The notes beneath the pieces were generated by a model. That model was not told the origin of the DNA, made no database searches, and saw nothing but the letters and a program-made list of their open reading frames with translations. From Archangium sp. (lineage in GTDB: Bacteria; Myxococcota; Myxococcia; Myxococcales; Myxococcaceae), in NCBI GenBank assembly GCA_030681645.1, contig JAUXRX010000015.1:1-64000 (forward strand): DNA of 64,000 nucleotides. The letters are read 5' to 3'. Both the position numbers and the translations under genes were made by a program. Below, in pieces: positions 24,589-32,534 of the stretch; position 1 is the first letter of the stretch; the number at the start of each line of letters is the position of its first letter.

Positions 24589-25590
24589 TCACTGAAACAG
24601 CGAGCGCAGGTCAGCCGCCTTCTTCCGCGTCTTCGAGTCGGTGGACTTCGCGAGCTCCGCCAGCTCCACCCGAACGACGTCCGCGCGGTCCGCCAGCCAC
24701 TTGCGCAACCTCGGCCTCGGCATCGCGGTGACCGCGAAGAGCAGCACCGGGCGGAGGATCTTCGGCTCGCTGAAGAGACCGAAGCCCTCGACGAGCAACT
24801 GCTTCTGGTCCGGCGTCCACCCGCGCGCCTCGATCGCCGGAGGGAGCATTTCCAGCCCCGCAAGCCACGCGAACTGCGGGTCGGTCCAGGGCGAGAGCCG
24901 CTTCTGCTCGTTCAGAGCGTTCACCACCGCGCCATCCCGGGTGAGCGCGGGCATGCGCGACCCGATGAAGCAGCACTCGCCTTCGAGGTGCTTGGGCTCT
25001 ATGCGCGCCCAGCCCTGCTCGCGATCGAGGATCACGTCGAGGTAGCGGCCGTGGCACGAGCCGTCACGCAGGTCAGCGCGCACCTTGCGAAGCCGGGCGT
25101 GCAGCGGGGCAAGGTCCTCGACTCGCAACAGGATGAAGCCGAGGCAGGTCAGCGCCACGAAGATCCGATCGTGGGGGTTGCCCGCGCCCCGCCAGGTGGT
25201 GCGCTCGAGGCGATCGATGATCCACCCCGCGGTGCGCTCGGCGCCGAACAGCGCCTCGAGCAGGTACAGCGCGTCTTCGCAGTGGAACGCGTACTGCTCC
25301 ATCGAGGGGAAGAGGCGGTCGAGCAGCGCGGGCACGTTCACTTCGTCGAAAGGCTCGGTCCTTCTCGCCGCCGCCTTTGCTTCGGGGCTGAGCCGCGGGT
25401 GCAGTTGAGCCCAGAGGTACGCATGCGCGACAGCCCTGGGAAAGTGGAGCACCTGCACCGAGTCGCTCTTCTCGTACTGCATCGCCGCGGTCGCGCCGGG
25501 CGTCTTCGCGGGCTCGTCGGTGATGACGCGCTGGTGGGGCCAGCCTCGATCGAGGAGCTGACGGTCTTCGGGACGGAAGGTCGCGATCAT
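24589..25590 (-). CDS. unknown helical protein
   Basis: 333 residues from ATG 25590; the frame is open a further 13 codons. Mostly helical, with several Trp (WIIDRLERTTWRG, CCFIGSRMPALTRD, WTDPQFAWLAGLEML) and a basic end (STDSKTRKKAADL). Not recognised. No signal peptide, so cytoplasmic. Confidence 0.6.
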   Translation of the reverse strand: MIATFRPEDRQLLDRGWPHQRVITDEPAKTPGATAAMQYEKSDSVQVLHFPRAVAHAYLWAQLHPRLSPEAKAAARRTEPFDEVNVPALLDRLFPSMEQYAFHCEDALYLLEALFGAERTAGWIIDRLERTTWRGAGNPHDRIFVALTCLGFILLRVEDLAPLHARLRKVRADLRDGSCHGRYLDVILDREQGWARIEPKHLEGECCFIGSRMPALTRDGAVVNALNEQKRLSPWTDPQFAWLAGLEMLPPAIEARGWTPDQKQLLVEGFGLFSEPKILRPVLLFAVTAMPRPRLRKWLADRADVVRVELAELAKSTDSKTRKKAADLRSLFQ

Positions 25591-25643
25591 GTGCGCGGGC
25601 TTTGAAGCGGAAGTGGTGGCGTGCAGCAAGTCCGTTGTCGGCT

Positions 25644-25682
25644 TGCCCTCTCCCCGGCCCTCCCCCCCCGGGGAGAGGGAGT
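25644..25682. repeat. REP-like family 1 copy in a divergent promoter
   Basis: GCCCTCTCCCCGGCCCTCCC then CCCCCGGGGAGAGGGAG, between the unknown helical protein and the first ArsA-like gene. Confidence 0.75.
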
Positions 25683-25703
25683 TTCGTGCGTTACGTTGTG
25701 ACC

Positions 25704-26642
25704 ATGCTCTCTCGGGTCCTCTTCGTGCTCGGCAAGGGCGGTGTCGGCCGGAGCACGGTGTCGACGGCGCTCGGCCTCGCGTTGACCCAACGAGGCAAGA
25801 AGGTGCTCATCGTCGAGTGGACCGTGGCTGAGCCGATCGCGCCCTGGTTCGGACTGCCGCCCGCGGGCCCCTCGCCCTTCCCCGTCGCGCCCGGGCTCTC
25901 GGTGGAGAACTACCGCCTCGATGAAGCGCTGCGCGCCTACTTCACCGAGCACCTCAGCCTCGACTTCTTCTATCGCCACGTCGTCAACGGAAAGCACCTG
26001 CGCCGCCTCACCGAAGCCGCGCCTGGCCTCGCCGAGCTGCTCTTCCTCGGCCGGCTCTGGTGGCTCACCACGCTCGCGGAAGAGGAGCGCGGGTTCTCGT
26101 TCGACCACATCATCGTCGACACGCCCGCCACCGGGCACGGCGCGTCGATGCTCGACCTGCCGTCGATGCTCACCAGCATCGGCGCGTCCGGCATGCTCGG
26201 CGGGGAGATCGAGCGCGTGGTGAAGATGATGAAGGACCCCGCGTGGACCAGCGCGCTGGTGGTCTCGCTGCCCGAAGAGCTCGCGATGGACGAGACGCTC
26301 GAGCTGATGCCGCGCGCGACGAAGGCGCTCGGTCACCCGCCCCTCGCCGCGCTCGTCAACCGCAGCGTCGCCGCGCTGGGCCTCGGCGCTGAACGTCCAC
26401 CGTGGCTCACGCCGCTCGAGGCCCGCCTCTCTCCAGCCGCGCGTGACGGGCTCGGCACCGTGCACGCGGAGCTGCTGGCGAGGGCGCAGTGTGAGGGCCG
26501 GCTCCGGGCCGCGCTCGAGGGCACGACGCGGCTCGGCACCTTCTCGCTCCCCGAACAGCTCGTGGAACATGGCTCGTGCACGCCGCGCGAGGTGGCCGAA
26601 GCGCTCGCCCCCGTCCTCCGCACGTCGCTGGAGGGCGCATGA
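25704..26642 (+). CDS. ArsA/GET3-like ATPase, subunit A
   Basis: 312 residues from ATG 25704. Deviant Walker A GKGGVGRST (residues 10-18): the signature Lys (K11) is present, but the P-loop Lys that binds phosphates is Arg (R16). Switch I-like DTPATGHG follows HIIVD. SIGASGMLGGEIERVVKMMK and later helices match the anion-transporting ATPase superfamily. It is followed by a second ATPase gene with the opposite defect (see 26743-27789), so the two probably form an asymmetric heterodimer. Cytoplasmic; cargo unknown. Confidence 0.85.
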   Translation: MLSRVLFVLGKGGVGRSTVSTALGLALTQRGKKVLIVEWTVAEPIAPWFGLPPAGPSPFPVAPGLSVENYRLDEALRAYFTEHLSLDFFYRHVVNGKHLRRLTEAAPGLAELLFLGRLWWLTTLAEEERGFSFDHIIVDTPATGHGASMLDLPSMLTSIGASGMLGGEIERVVKMMKDPAWTSALVVSLPEELAMDETLELMPRATKALGHPPLAALVNRSVAALGLGAERPPWLTPLEARLSPAARDGLGTVHAELLARAQCEGRLRAALEGTTRLGTFSLPEQLVEHGSCTPREVAEALAPVLRTSLEGA

Positions 26643-26780
26643 GGACGCCCCGGCGCCACGTGCTGCTCGGTGCAGGCGGGGTTCGCCCTCTCCCCGACCC
26701 TGGCTCCCCCTCCTTCTCCTCTCGCACGCACCGGGAGGGCGCATGAAGACGCCCCGGCTCCACGTGCTGCTCGGTGCGGG
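26631..26780. repeat. tandem 104-bp duplication with REP-like DNA inside
   Basis: About 50 bases from GAGGGCGCATGAGGACGCCC (26631) recur at 26735 with a handful of changes, a spacing of 104 bp. The first copy carries the start of a HVLLGAGGV reading frame in a frame two bases off and is followed at 26686-26725 by degraded family-1 sequence. The duplication was probably created when that element arrived. Confidence 0.75.
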
Positions 26781-27789
26781 TGGCGTGGGGAAGACGACGC
26801 TCGCCGCGGGCTATGCGATCGCGCTCGCGAAGAGTGGGCGGCGCGTGGGGTTGCTGGGCATCGACCCCTCGCGGCGGTTGCAGAGCGCGCTCGGTCTCGA
26901 GCTGCCTGAGCTCGAGGTGCTCGTGCCCGGCGTGGGCGAGCTGCACGCGGCGCTGCTCCGCCCCGAAGACAGCATGCGGCGCTGGGCCGCCGACGCGTGC
27001 CCCGACCCCGACCTGCGCGCGCGCTTGCTCGCCAACAAGTTCTTCCTCGCCCTCGCCGATCGACTCGCCGCGGCTACCGACCTCCTCGCCGCGGCCCGCA
27101 TCGCCGAGTGGGCCGAGCGCGACCCGACGCTGACCGACCTCGTGATCGACACCGCGCCGGGGCTCAACGCCATCGAGTTCCTCCGCAAGCCGCAGAGCCT
27201 CGCCGCGTTCCTCGAGGGCGGCCTGGTGAAGTGGCTGCGATGGCTCGCGCGCAGCGGCACGAAGAACGGCCTCTTCAAGGGCGCGGCGCGCAAGGTGATC
27301 GGCGGCCTCGATCGCCTCGGGGGCACGCCGATGCTGCTCGAGCTGGCCGAGTTCCTCTCCCTCGTCGAGGAGCTGCTCGCCCACATGCTCGACCGGGTGA
27401 CGAAGGCGCAGGCGTGGATCTCGAGTCCGTCGACCGAGATCCTCCTCGTCGCCGCCGTGCGCGACGACGCAGCCCACACCGCAGGCGAGCTGGCGAAGGC
27501 GCTGGGCGAGCTGAAGCTGTCCGCGCGCGCGACGGTGGTGAACCGCGCGCTGCCGCAGGAACTGGGCCCCGAGCTCGAGCACCTCGACGACGCCTCGCTC
27601 GCGCCCGACGCCCTGCCCTTCGTGCGCTACGCCCGCGGGTACTCGCGCATGCAGCAGCGGGTGATCTCCGAGATCACGCCGCTCGCGCGCACGGTGGCCG
27701 TCATCCCCGCGTGGCGCGGCCTCGACGAAGACACCCGCCTCGACGCGCTCTCGGCGCTCGGTGAGCGGCTCCTCGACCAACTGAACTAA
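26743..27789 (+). CDS. ArsA/GET3-like ATPase, subunit B
   Basis: 348 residues from ATG 26743. Walker A GAGGVGKTT (residues 11-19) has the P-loop Lys (K17) but Ala (A12) where the signature Lys belongs. LVIDTAPGLNAIEFLRKPQS is the switch region; TVVNRALPQELGPELEHL and YARGYSRMQQRVI complete the fold. Paired with subunit A, each chain lacks the Lys the other keeps. Starts after a duplicated 5' copy in a different frame. The stop TAA overlaps the first half-site of the hip operator downstream. Confidence 0.85.
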   Translation: MKTPRLHVLLGAGGVGKTTLAAGYAIALAKSGRRVGLLGIDPSRRLQSALGLELPELEVLVPGVGELHAALLRPEDSMRRWAADACPDPDLRARLLANKFFLALADRLAAATDLLAAARIAEWAERDPTLTDLVIDTAPGLNAIEFLRKPQSLAAFLEGGLVKWLRWLARSGTKNGLFKGAARKVIGGLDRLGGTPMLLELAEFLSLVEELLAHMLDRVTKAQAWISSPSTEILLVAAVRDDAAHTAGELAKALGELKLSARATVVNRALPQELGPELEHLDDASLAPDALPFVRYARGYSRMQQRVISEITPLARTVAVIPAWRGLDEDTRLDALSALGERLLDQLN

Positions 27790-27836
27790 GTGATAGCCCA
27801 CTGTCACTTAGCCAGCGTTTCTGACTATAAGTGACA
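27787..27836. promoter_or_regulatory. hipBA operator
   Basis: TGTCACTTA (27802-27810) and TAAGTGACA (27828-27836) are a perfect inverted repeat with 9-base arms and a 17-base spacer. A third half-site TAAGTGA is at 27787-27793, overlapping the upstream stop. TATAAG is within the right arm region, near the start codon at 27839, so binding would block transcription. This is the layout expected for HipB autorepression. Confidence 0.75.
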
Positions 27837-27838
27837 TC

Positions 27839-28144
27839 ATGTTGTTGCTTATGCAAAGCCCCGCGGAGGTCTGCCAGGAGCTCGGGGCCCGGTGCCGCGG
27901 GCTCCGCCTCGAGCTCGGCTGGACCCAGGCCGAGCTCGCGCGCCGCGCTGGTGTCGCCCTCTCGACGCTCAGACACTTCGAACGGACGGGGCAGATCTCG
28001 CTCGAGCGGCTGGTGATGCTCGCGGCCACGCTCCGCAGCCTCGACGCGTTCGAGAAGCTGTTGCAGCTGCCGCAGGCAAATTCTCTCGAGGAAATCGAGG
28101 CCCGTCAGACGAAGCGCCAGCGTGGACGGAGGTCGCGCTCATGA
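27839..28144 (+). CDS. hipB: HipB-like HTH antitoxin
   Basis: 101 residues. XRE-type HTH (WTQAELARRAGVALSTLRHF then ERTGQISLERLVMLA). The stop overlaps the next start (ATGA), which encodes a HipA-like kinase. By family precedent it binds the operator just upstream and neutralises HipA. The basic C-terminal tail (TKRQRGRRSRS) is unusual but may help in DNA binding. Confidence 0.85.
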   Translation: MLLLMQSPAEVCQELGARCRGLRLELGWTQAELARRAGVALSTLRHFERTGQISLERLVMLAATLRSLDAFEKLLQLPQANSLEEIEARQTKRQRGRRSRS

Positions 28145-29412
28145 GCCTCGACGTCGAGGTGCACCTCTCGACCGCGTCAGGCCCACGCCTCGTCGGCAGG
28201 CTGCTCGATGCCGACCGGCAGATTCACTTCCAGTACGACCGCGCGTTTCTGGACTCGGGGCTCGAGCTCTCTCCCTTCAAGCTCCCGCTCAAGCCAGGGC
28301 GATTCGCAGAAGGCCCCCCGGAATTCCATCGGCTCTACGGTCTGTTTCACGACTCGCTGCCCGACGGGTGGGGGCTGCTGCTGATGCACCGGCGCATGCG
28401 CGCCGAGGGCATCGACCCTGCGCGAATCTCGGTGCTGACGTGGCTGCGCTACCTCGGCGATCGCGGAATGGGGGCGCTCACGTTCCATCCGGCCGAGGGA
28501 GGCCCCGTCAACAAGGCACTCGAACTCAGCCTGAAGAAGATCGAACGCGAGTCGCAGAAGATCTTCGAAGGCCGCGCCAACAAGGTGCTCCCAGAGCTCG
28601 AGCTTGCCGGAGGCTCACCCGGCGGCGCGCGACCCAAGGTGGTGGTGGGCCTGGGTCCTCGCGACAGGATGGTGGCTGGCGCCAACGAAGTCCCCGAGGG
28701 CTTCGAGCACTGGCTCATCAAGTTCGCCGCGGGGGACGACCCGAACGACATGGGCCCGCTCGAGGAGACCTATGCGCAGCTCGCACGGAGCGCAGGCATC
28801 GACATGCCCCCGACCCGGCTCTTCCCTCTCGACAGGAGGCGCCGCGCCTTTGGCGTCCGCAGGTTCGATCGCGTCGGCAATCGTCGCGTCCACGTCCACT
28901 CCATTGGCGGGCTGCTCCACGCCAGCCACCGCCTGCCCTCTCTTGATTACCAGACCGTCCTGGCGGCGACGTTCGCGCTCACGCGCGATCGGGAGCAGGC
29001 GCTCGAGGCGTTCCGCAGAGCGGCCTTCAACGTCCTCACGTGCAACCGCGACGACCACTCGCACAACTTCGCGTACCTGATGGATGACGAGGGAGAGTGG
29101 ACGATGTCGCCCGCGTACGACCTCACACCGTCCAACGGCCCGGGCGGGTACCACAGCACGTCGATCATGGGCGAGGCCCTCAACCCGACGCGGGAGCACT
29201 TGCTGGCACTGGCGAAGGCGGCCGCGCTGAGCGCGTCGGTCGCGCAGACGGCCCTGATCAAGATCGAGCGGGCAGTCGATGCCTTCGCGAAGACCGCAAA
29301 GGACGTCGGCGTGACCTCGGCGACGACGAAGAAGATCCAGAAGCGGCTCGACGAAGTCATGCGCGACTACGGGAAGAAAAGGCAGCGCCCCCCTCGACTC
29401 CGCTCGGGGTGA
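28141..29412 (+). CDS. hipA: HipA-like serine/threonine kinase toxin
   Basis: 423 residues, typical. Residues about 15-115 are the N-terminal coupling domain (FHRLYGLFHDSLPDGWGLLL). A Ser-containing P-loop-like motif GGSPGGARPK at 157-166 (S159) corresponds to the autophosphorylation loop. Catalytic motif CNRDDHSHNF (D304/D305, N309) and SPAYDLTPS (D327) are intact. A kinase that inactivates a translation component (GltX in E. coli) is the precedent. The last residues (RPPRLRSG) and the stop are a family-2 repeat, so the native C-terminus was probably replaced. Confidence 0.88.
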   Translation: MSLDVEVHLSTASGPRLVGRLLDADRQIHFQYDRAFLDSGLELSPFKLPLKPGRFAEGPPEFHRLYGLFHDSLPDGWGLLLMHRRMRAEGIDPARISVLTWLRYLGDRGMGALTFHPAEGGPVNKALELSLKKIERESQKIFEGRANKVLPELELAGGSPGGARPKVVVGLGPRDRMVAGANEVPEGFEHWLIKFAAGDDPNDMGPLEETYAQLARSAGIDMPPTRLFPLDRRRRAFGVRRFDRVGNRRVHVHSIGGLLHASHRLPSLDYQTVLAATFALTRDREQALEAFRRAAFNVLTCNRDDHSHNFAYLMDDEGEWTMSPAYDLTPSNGPGGYHSTSIMGEALNPTREHLLALAKAAALSASVAQTALIKIERAVDAFAKTAKDVGVTSATTKKIQKRLDEVMRDYGKKRQRPPRLRSG

Positions 29413-29416
29413 ACGG
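29388..29416. repeat. family-2 repeat forming the hipA 3' end
   Basis: CCCCCCTCGACTCCGCTCGG then GGTGAACGG, translated as PPRLRSG-stop. A degenerate second copy lies at 29474-29493, at the start of the next gene. Confidence 0.8.
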
Positions 29417-29460
29417 TCGCCCGGGGCGAACGGGGACGAGGCGGGTTATGAAGACGCCCC

Positions 29461-30888
29461 ATGGCCATTCGACCCCCCTCGACCGGAGCGAACGACCCTG
29501 CCGTCACCCCCGGTGAGCGCTCCTTCCGGGTGGGTTGGTACACCACCCTCAAGCGCACCGACGGCTCGCGCCCCGAGGTGACACCCGACTACGTGGCGCG
29601 CCAGGGCCGCGCGCTGCGCGTGGTCGACGTGCGCGACGAGGCCGTGCTGCTGGGCGCCCTGGGCCACGTGCCCGGCAGCGACTGGGTGCCGCTGTCCGAC
29701 GCCGGCACGCTGCACACGCGCATCAAGCCGTTCGAGCCGCTGGTGCTCGTCTGTGAAGACGGCTCGCGCTCCCTCACCCTCGCTGCGTGGTTGGAAGAGG
29801 CGGGGCTCGAGCTGGTCGCCGCGATGCGCGGTGGCATGCGCGCCTGGCGCGAGAGCGGCCTCTCGGTGGCCCGCGATCCCGAGCTCCCGAAGCGGCGAGG
29901 CGTGCTCTCTGCGCTGCCCTCGTGGGCCCCTTCGAACGCCCATGAGCCGTTCAGCCTCGAGCAGATCGTCGAGCACGTGGGCCACCCGCGCTCGGTGCGG
30001 TGGACCAAGCTGGCAGCCTTCCTCCTGCACGGCCGCATGTCGTGCGTCGACGGGCGCGATCACGTCGCGGTCGTCGGCAGCCCCGGTGGAGATGCGGGCG
30101 AGCTGATCCTCGCGTTCGGCGCGCTGGAGAAGCTCACGGGCGAGGTGCTCAGCGCCGAGGTGATCGCCGACCTGCTGCGCCGCCGCGTCGAGGCGTTCGG
30201 CCGCTTCGCCTTTCACACCGACACGCACGCGGGCGATCGCATGATCGCCGCCATCCGCGCGGACCCGCGCACGGCCCCCTCGGTCGCGGGCATCACCGAC
30301 CCCCTCGCCTTCCGCAGGTACTTCGCCGGGCCACCCGAGAACGTGCGCGAGGCGCTCTCGGAGATCATGGGCCGCCCCGAGCACGTCGGCTGCGGCCACC
30401 TGCGCCTGTCGATTCAGCACCACCAGCGGTGGGGCCTTCGCGAAGGCCTCACCCGCGACGTGCTCCGCGCGGCGCTGCACCTGCGCTGGCAGGGCGCGCA
30501 GGAGCTGGAGATCACCCCGCTGCCCGGCGGTCACTCCGAGGGCGCGGTGGTGAACATTCACGTGTCGGAAGAGCTCGACGCCTTCTCGCTGGTGCCGCTG
30601 GTCGCGCCGTCGATCTCCGGCCGGCAGATGTTCGTCAACCACCCGCACGTGGCGAGCTTCCTGCGCCGGCAGATGGCGCGCTGGCTCACCCAGCAGCACG
30701 ATCTCTGCGACGACCTCCCCCCGGCGGCCAGGCTGTACGAGGCGATGCAGGTGCTTCACCAGCAGCAGCTGGGAGCCACCCTGGGGGAGCTCGCCGCGGG
30801 GCTGCCGGTCTTCGACGTGACCGTCAACCCTGACGGTCGGGCTGACGTGAAGAGCAACGGATCGATTCCGAAGCGGACTCAGGCATGA
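29461..30888 (+). CDS. rhodanese fused to LCIB-like beta-carbonic anhydrase domain
   Basis: 475 residues. Residues about 50-135 are a rhodanese domain (VVDVRDEAVLLGALGHVPGS; active Cys C98 in CEDGSRS). Residues about 185-420 look like the LCIB/LCIC family of beta-type carbonic anhydrases: CVDGR (C195, D197, R199) followed by VVGSPGGDAGELILAFGALE, FHTDTHAGDR (H252/H256) and VGCGHL (C311). Cys-His-Cys zinc ligands plus an Asp-Arg pair is the known active-site layout of that family. The fusion suggests sulfur/CO2 or redox-coupled chemistry but the role is unknown. The first 15 residues overlap a degenerate family-2 repeat; the true start may be later. Confidence 0.7.
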   Translation: MAIRPPSTGANDPAVTPGERSFRVGWYTTLKRTDGSRPEVTPDYVARQGRALRVVDVRDEAVLLGALGHVPGSDWVPLSDAGTLHTRIKPFEPLVLVCEDGSRSLTLAAWLEEAGLELVAAMRGGMRAWRESGLSVARDPELPKRRGVLSALPSWAPSNAHEPFSLEQIVEHVGHPRSVRWTKLAAFLLHGRMSCVDGRDHVAVVGSPGGDAGELILAFGALEKLTGEVLSAEVIADLLRRRVEAFGRFAFHTDTHAGDRMIAAIRADPRTAPSVAGITDPLAFRRYFAGPPENVREALSEIMGRPEHVGCGHLRLSIQHHQRWGLREGLTRDVLRAALHLRWQGAQELEITPLPGGHSEGAVVNIHVSEELDAFSLVPLVAPSISGRQMFVNHPHVASFLRRQMARWLTQQHDLCDDLPPAARLYEAMQVLHQQQLGATLGELAAGLPVFDVTVNPDGRADVKSNGSIPKRTQA

Positions 30889-30895
30889 TGTGCCC

Positions 30896-32494
30896 ATGAC
30901 GCACCCCACCGGCGCGCGGCTCACTGGCCAGTTTGCCGGTCTGGAGATCGCCGAGTTTCCGCTCCAGGACAAGACGTCCATGGGTCGCCACCCCGGCAAC
31001 CTCGTGCGCCTCGTCGATCGCGAGGTGTCGAAGGACCACTGCGTGATCGAGCGCGTGGGCCAGAGCTGGGTGCTGAGGGACCTCGGCTCGTCGAACGGCA
31101 CCTTCGTCAACGGCCGGAAGATCCGCGAGATGAAGCTGAAGGAGGGTGACGAGATCACCCTGGGCAACAGCAAGCTCACCTTCCACGAGGCCGCGGCCCC
31201 GCCGCCCATGGCGCGAGGCGGCGTCACGGTCATCGGCAGCGCGCAGGCGATGCCCGCCTTCCTCGCCAGCGTCGCGCACACCGAGGGCACCGAGTTCCTC
31301 GCGGCCGAGAAGATCCGCGGCATCGAGGAGCTCAAGGCCGACTACGAGAAGCTGCGCATCGCCAACGAGTTCCACCGGCTCATCGGCGCCGAGCGCGACC
31401 TGAAGCAGCTGCTGGAAAAGATCCTCAAGCTCGCCGTCGAGCTGCTCAAGGCCGACAACGCGGTCATCTTCATCCCCGACGCGCAGGGCGAGCTCGTGGC
31501 GCAGGCGGTGCTGAGCAAGAAGGACCCCAGCGCCGGCATCAACGTGCCTGAGACCGTGCTCAAGCGGGTGGTGGAGACGCGCAGCGCGGTGCTCACCGCC
31601 GACGCGATCATCGACAGCCGGTTCTCGTCGTCGATGTCGATCGTCGCCCAGGGCATCCGCTCGGCGATGGCGGTGCCCCTGCTGAGCAAGGGCGAGCTGC
31701 GGGGCATTCTCTTCTGCGACACGCGCGAGCGGACCAACGCGTTCTCGGAGAAGGATCTCAAGGTGTTGTTGGGCATCGCGGCGCAGGCGGCGATCGCCAT
31801 CGAGAACACCGAGCTGGCCACCAAGATCGAGAAAGAGGCGCTCACCCGCGCCGAGCTGTCGCGCTTCCTCGCGCCGGCCGTCGCGGAGGCGGTGGTGTCG
31901 GGCAAACTCGACCTGCTCCAGGCCGGCCAGGAAGCCGAGGTCACCTGCCTCTTCGCCGACATCCGTGGCTTCACGTCGATCTCCGAGGCGGAAAATCCCG
32001 AAGAGACCGTGGCCATGCTCAACAGCTTCCTGGGCAGCATGGGGAGCGCGATCTTTCGCTACGAGGGCAACCTCGACAAGTTCATCGGCGACTGCGTGAT
32101 GGCGACGTGGGGCCCGCCCCTGGTGCACGCCGACAACGCGCAGCGGGCGCTGCGGTGCGCGCTCGAGATGCAGGAAGTGATCAGGCCGCTCAACGCCGAG
32201 CGCGCGGCCCAGGGGAAGAAGCCCATCGCCGTCGGCATCGGCGTCAACACCGGGAACGCCGTGGTGGGGTACATCGGCTCGAAGGACCGGCACGAGTTCA
32301 CCGCCATCGGCGACTCGGTGAACACCGCCTCACGGCTGTGCGATCTGGCGAAGGGCGGCGAGGTGCTCGCGGCACAGAGCACGGTGAGCCGCGCGGGGCC
32401 GGCGTTCAGGGTCGAGGCGGTGCCGCCGCTGCAGGTGAAGGGCAAGGCGCAGGGCGTGTCGGCGTTCAGGGTGCTGGGGGTGACGGGGGGGTGA
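30896..32494 (+). CDS. FHA-GAF class III adenylate/guanylate cyclase
   Basis: 532 residues from ATG 30896 (GTG 30890 also possible). FHA domain about 15-100 (SMGRHPGNLVRLVDREVSKD, LGSSNGTFVNGRKI). GAF about 150-315 (AVELLKADNAVIFIPDAQGE). Catalytic domain about 345-530: metal Asp D355 (CLFADIRGF) and D399 (FIGD), substrate Lys K395, NTGNAVVGYIGSKDRHEFTA and IGDSVNTASRL with the transition-state residues. A complete active site is visible, so it should make cyclic nucleotide, probably cAMP. FHA suggests control by a Ser/Thr kinase. Seven bases after the upstream stop. Confidence 0.9.
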   Translation: MTHPTGARLTGQFAGLEIAEFPLQDKTSMGRHPGNLVRLVDREVSKDHCVIERVGQSWVLRDLGSSNGTFVNGRKIREMKLKEGDEITLGNSKLTFHEAAAPPPMARGGVTVIGSAQAMPAFLASVAHTEGTEFLAAEKIRGIEELKADYEKLRIANEFHRLIGAERDLKQLLEKILKLAVELLKADNAVIFIPDAQGELVAQAVLSKKDPSAGINVPETVLKRVVETRSAVLTADAIIDSRFSSSMSIVAQGIRSAMAVPLLSKGELRGILFCDTRERTNAFSEKDLKVLLGIAAQAAIAIENTELATKIEKEALTRAELSRFLAPAVAEAVVSGKLDLLQAGQEAEVTCLFADIRGFTSISEAENPEETVAMLNSFLGSMGSAIFRYEGNLDKFIGDCVMATWGPPLVHADNAQRALRCALEMQEVIRPLNAERAAQGKKPIAVGIGVNTGNAVVGYIGSKDRHEFTAIGDSVNTASRLCDLAKGGEVLAAQSTVSRAGPAFRVEAVPPLQVKGKAQGVSAFRVLGVTGG

Positions 32495-32534
32495 CTCGCG
32501 TGATGGGAGGGTTCGCCCTCTCAGAGAGACACGG

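Noticed and set aside
29448..29460. ATGAAGACGCCCC shared by the second ArsA start and the region before the rhodanese gene
   Set aside because: A 13-base match with no extension and no common reading frame; probably chance in GC-rich DNA.
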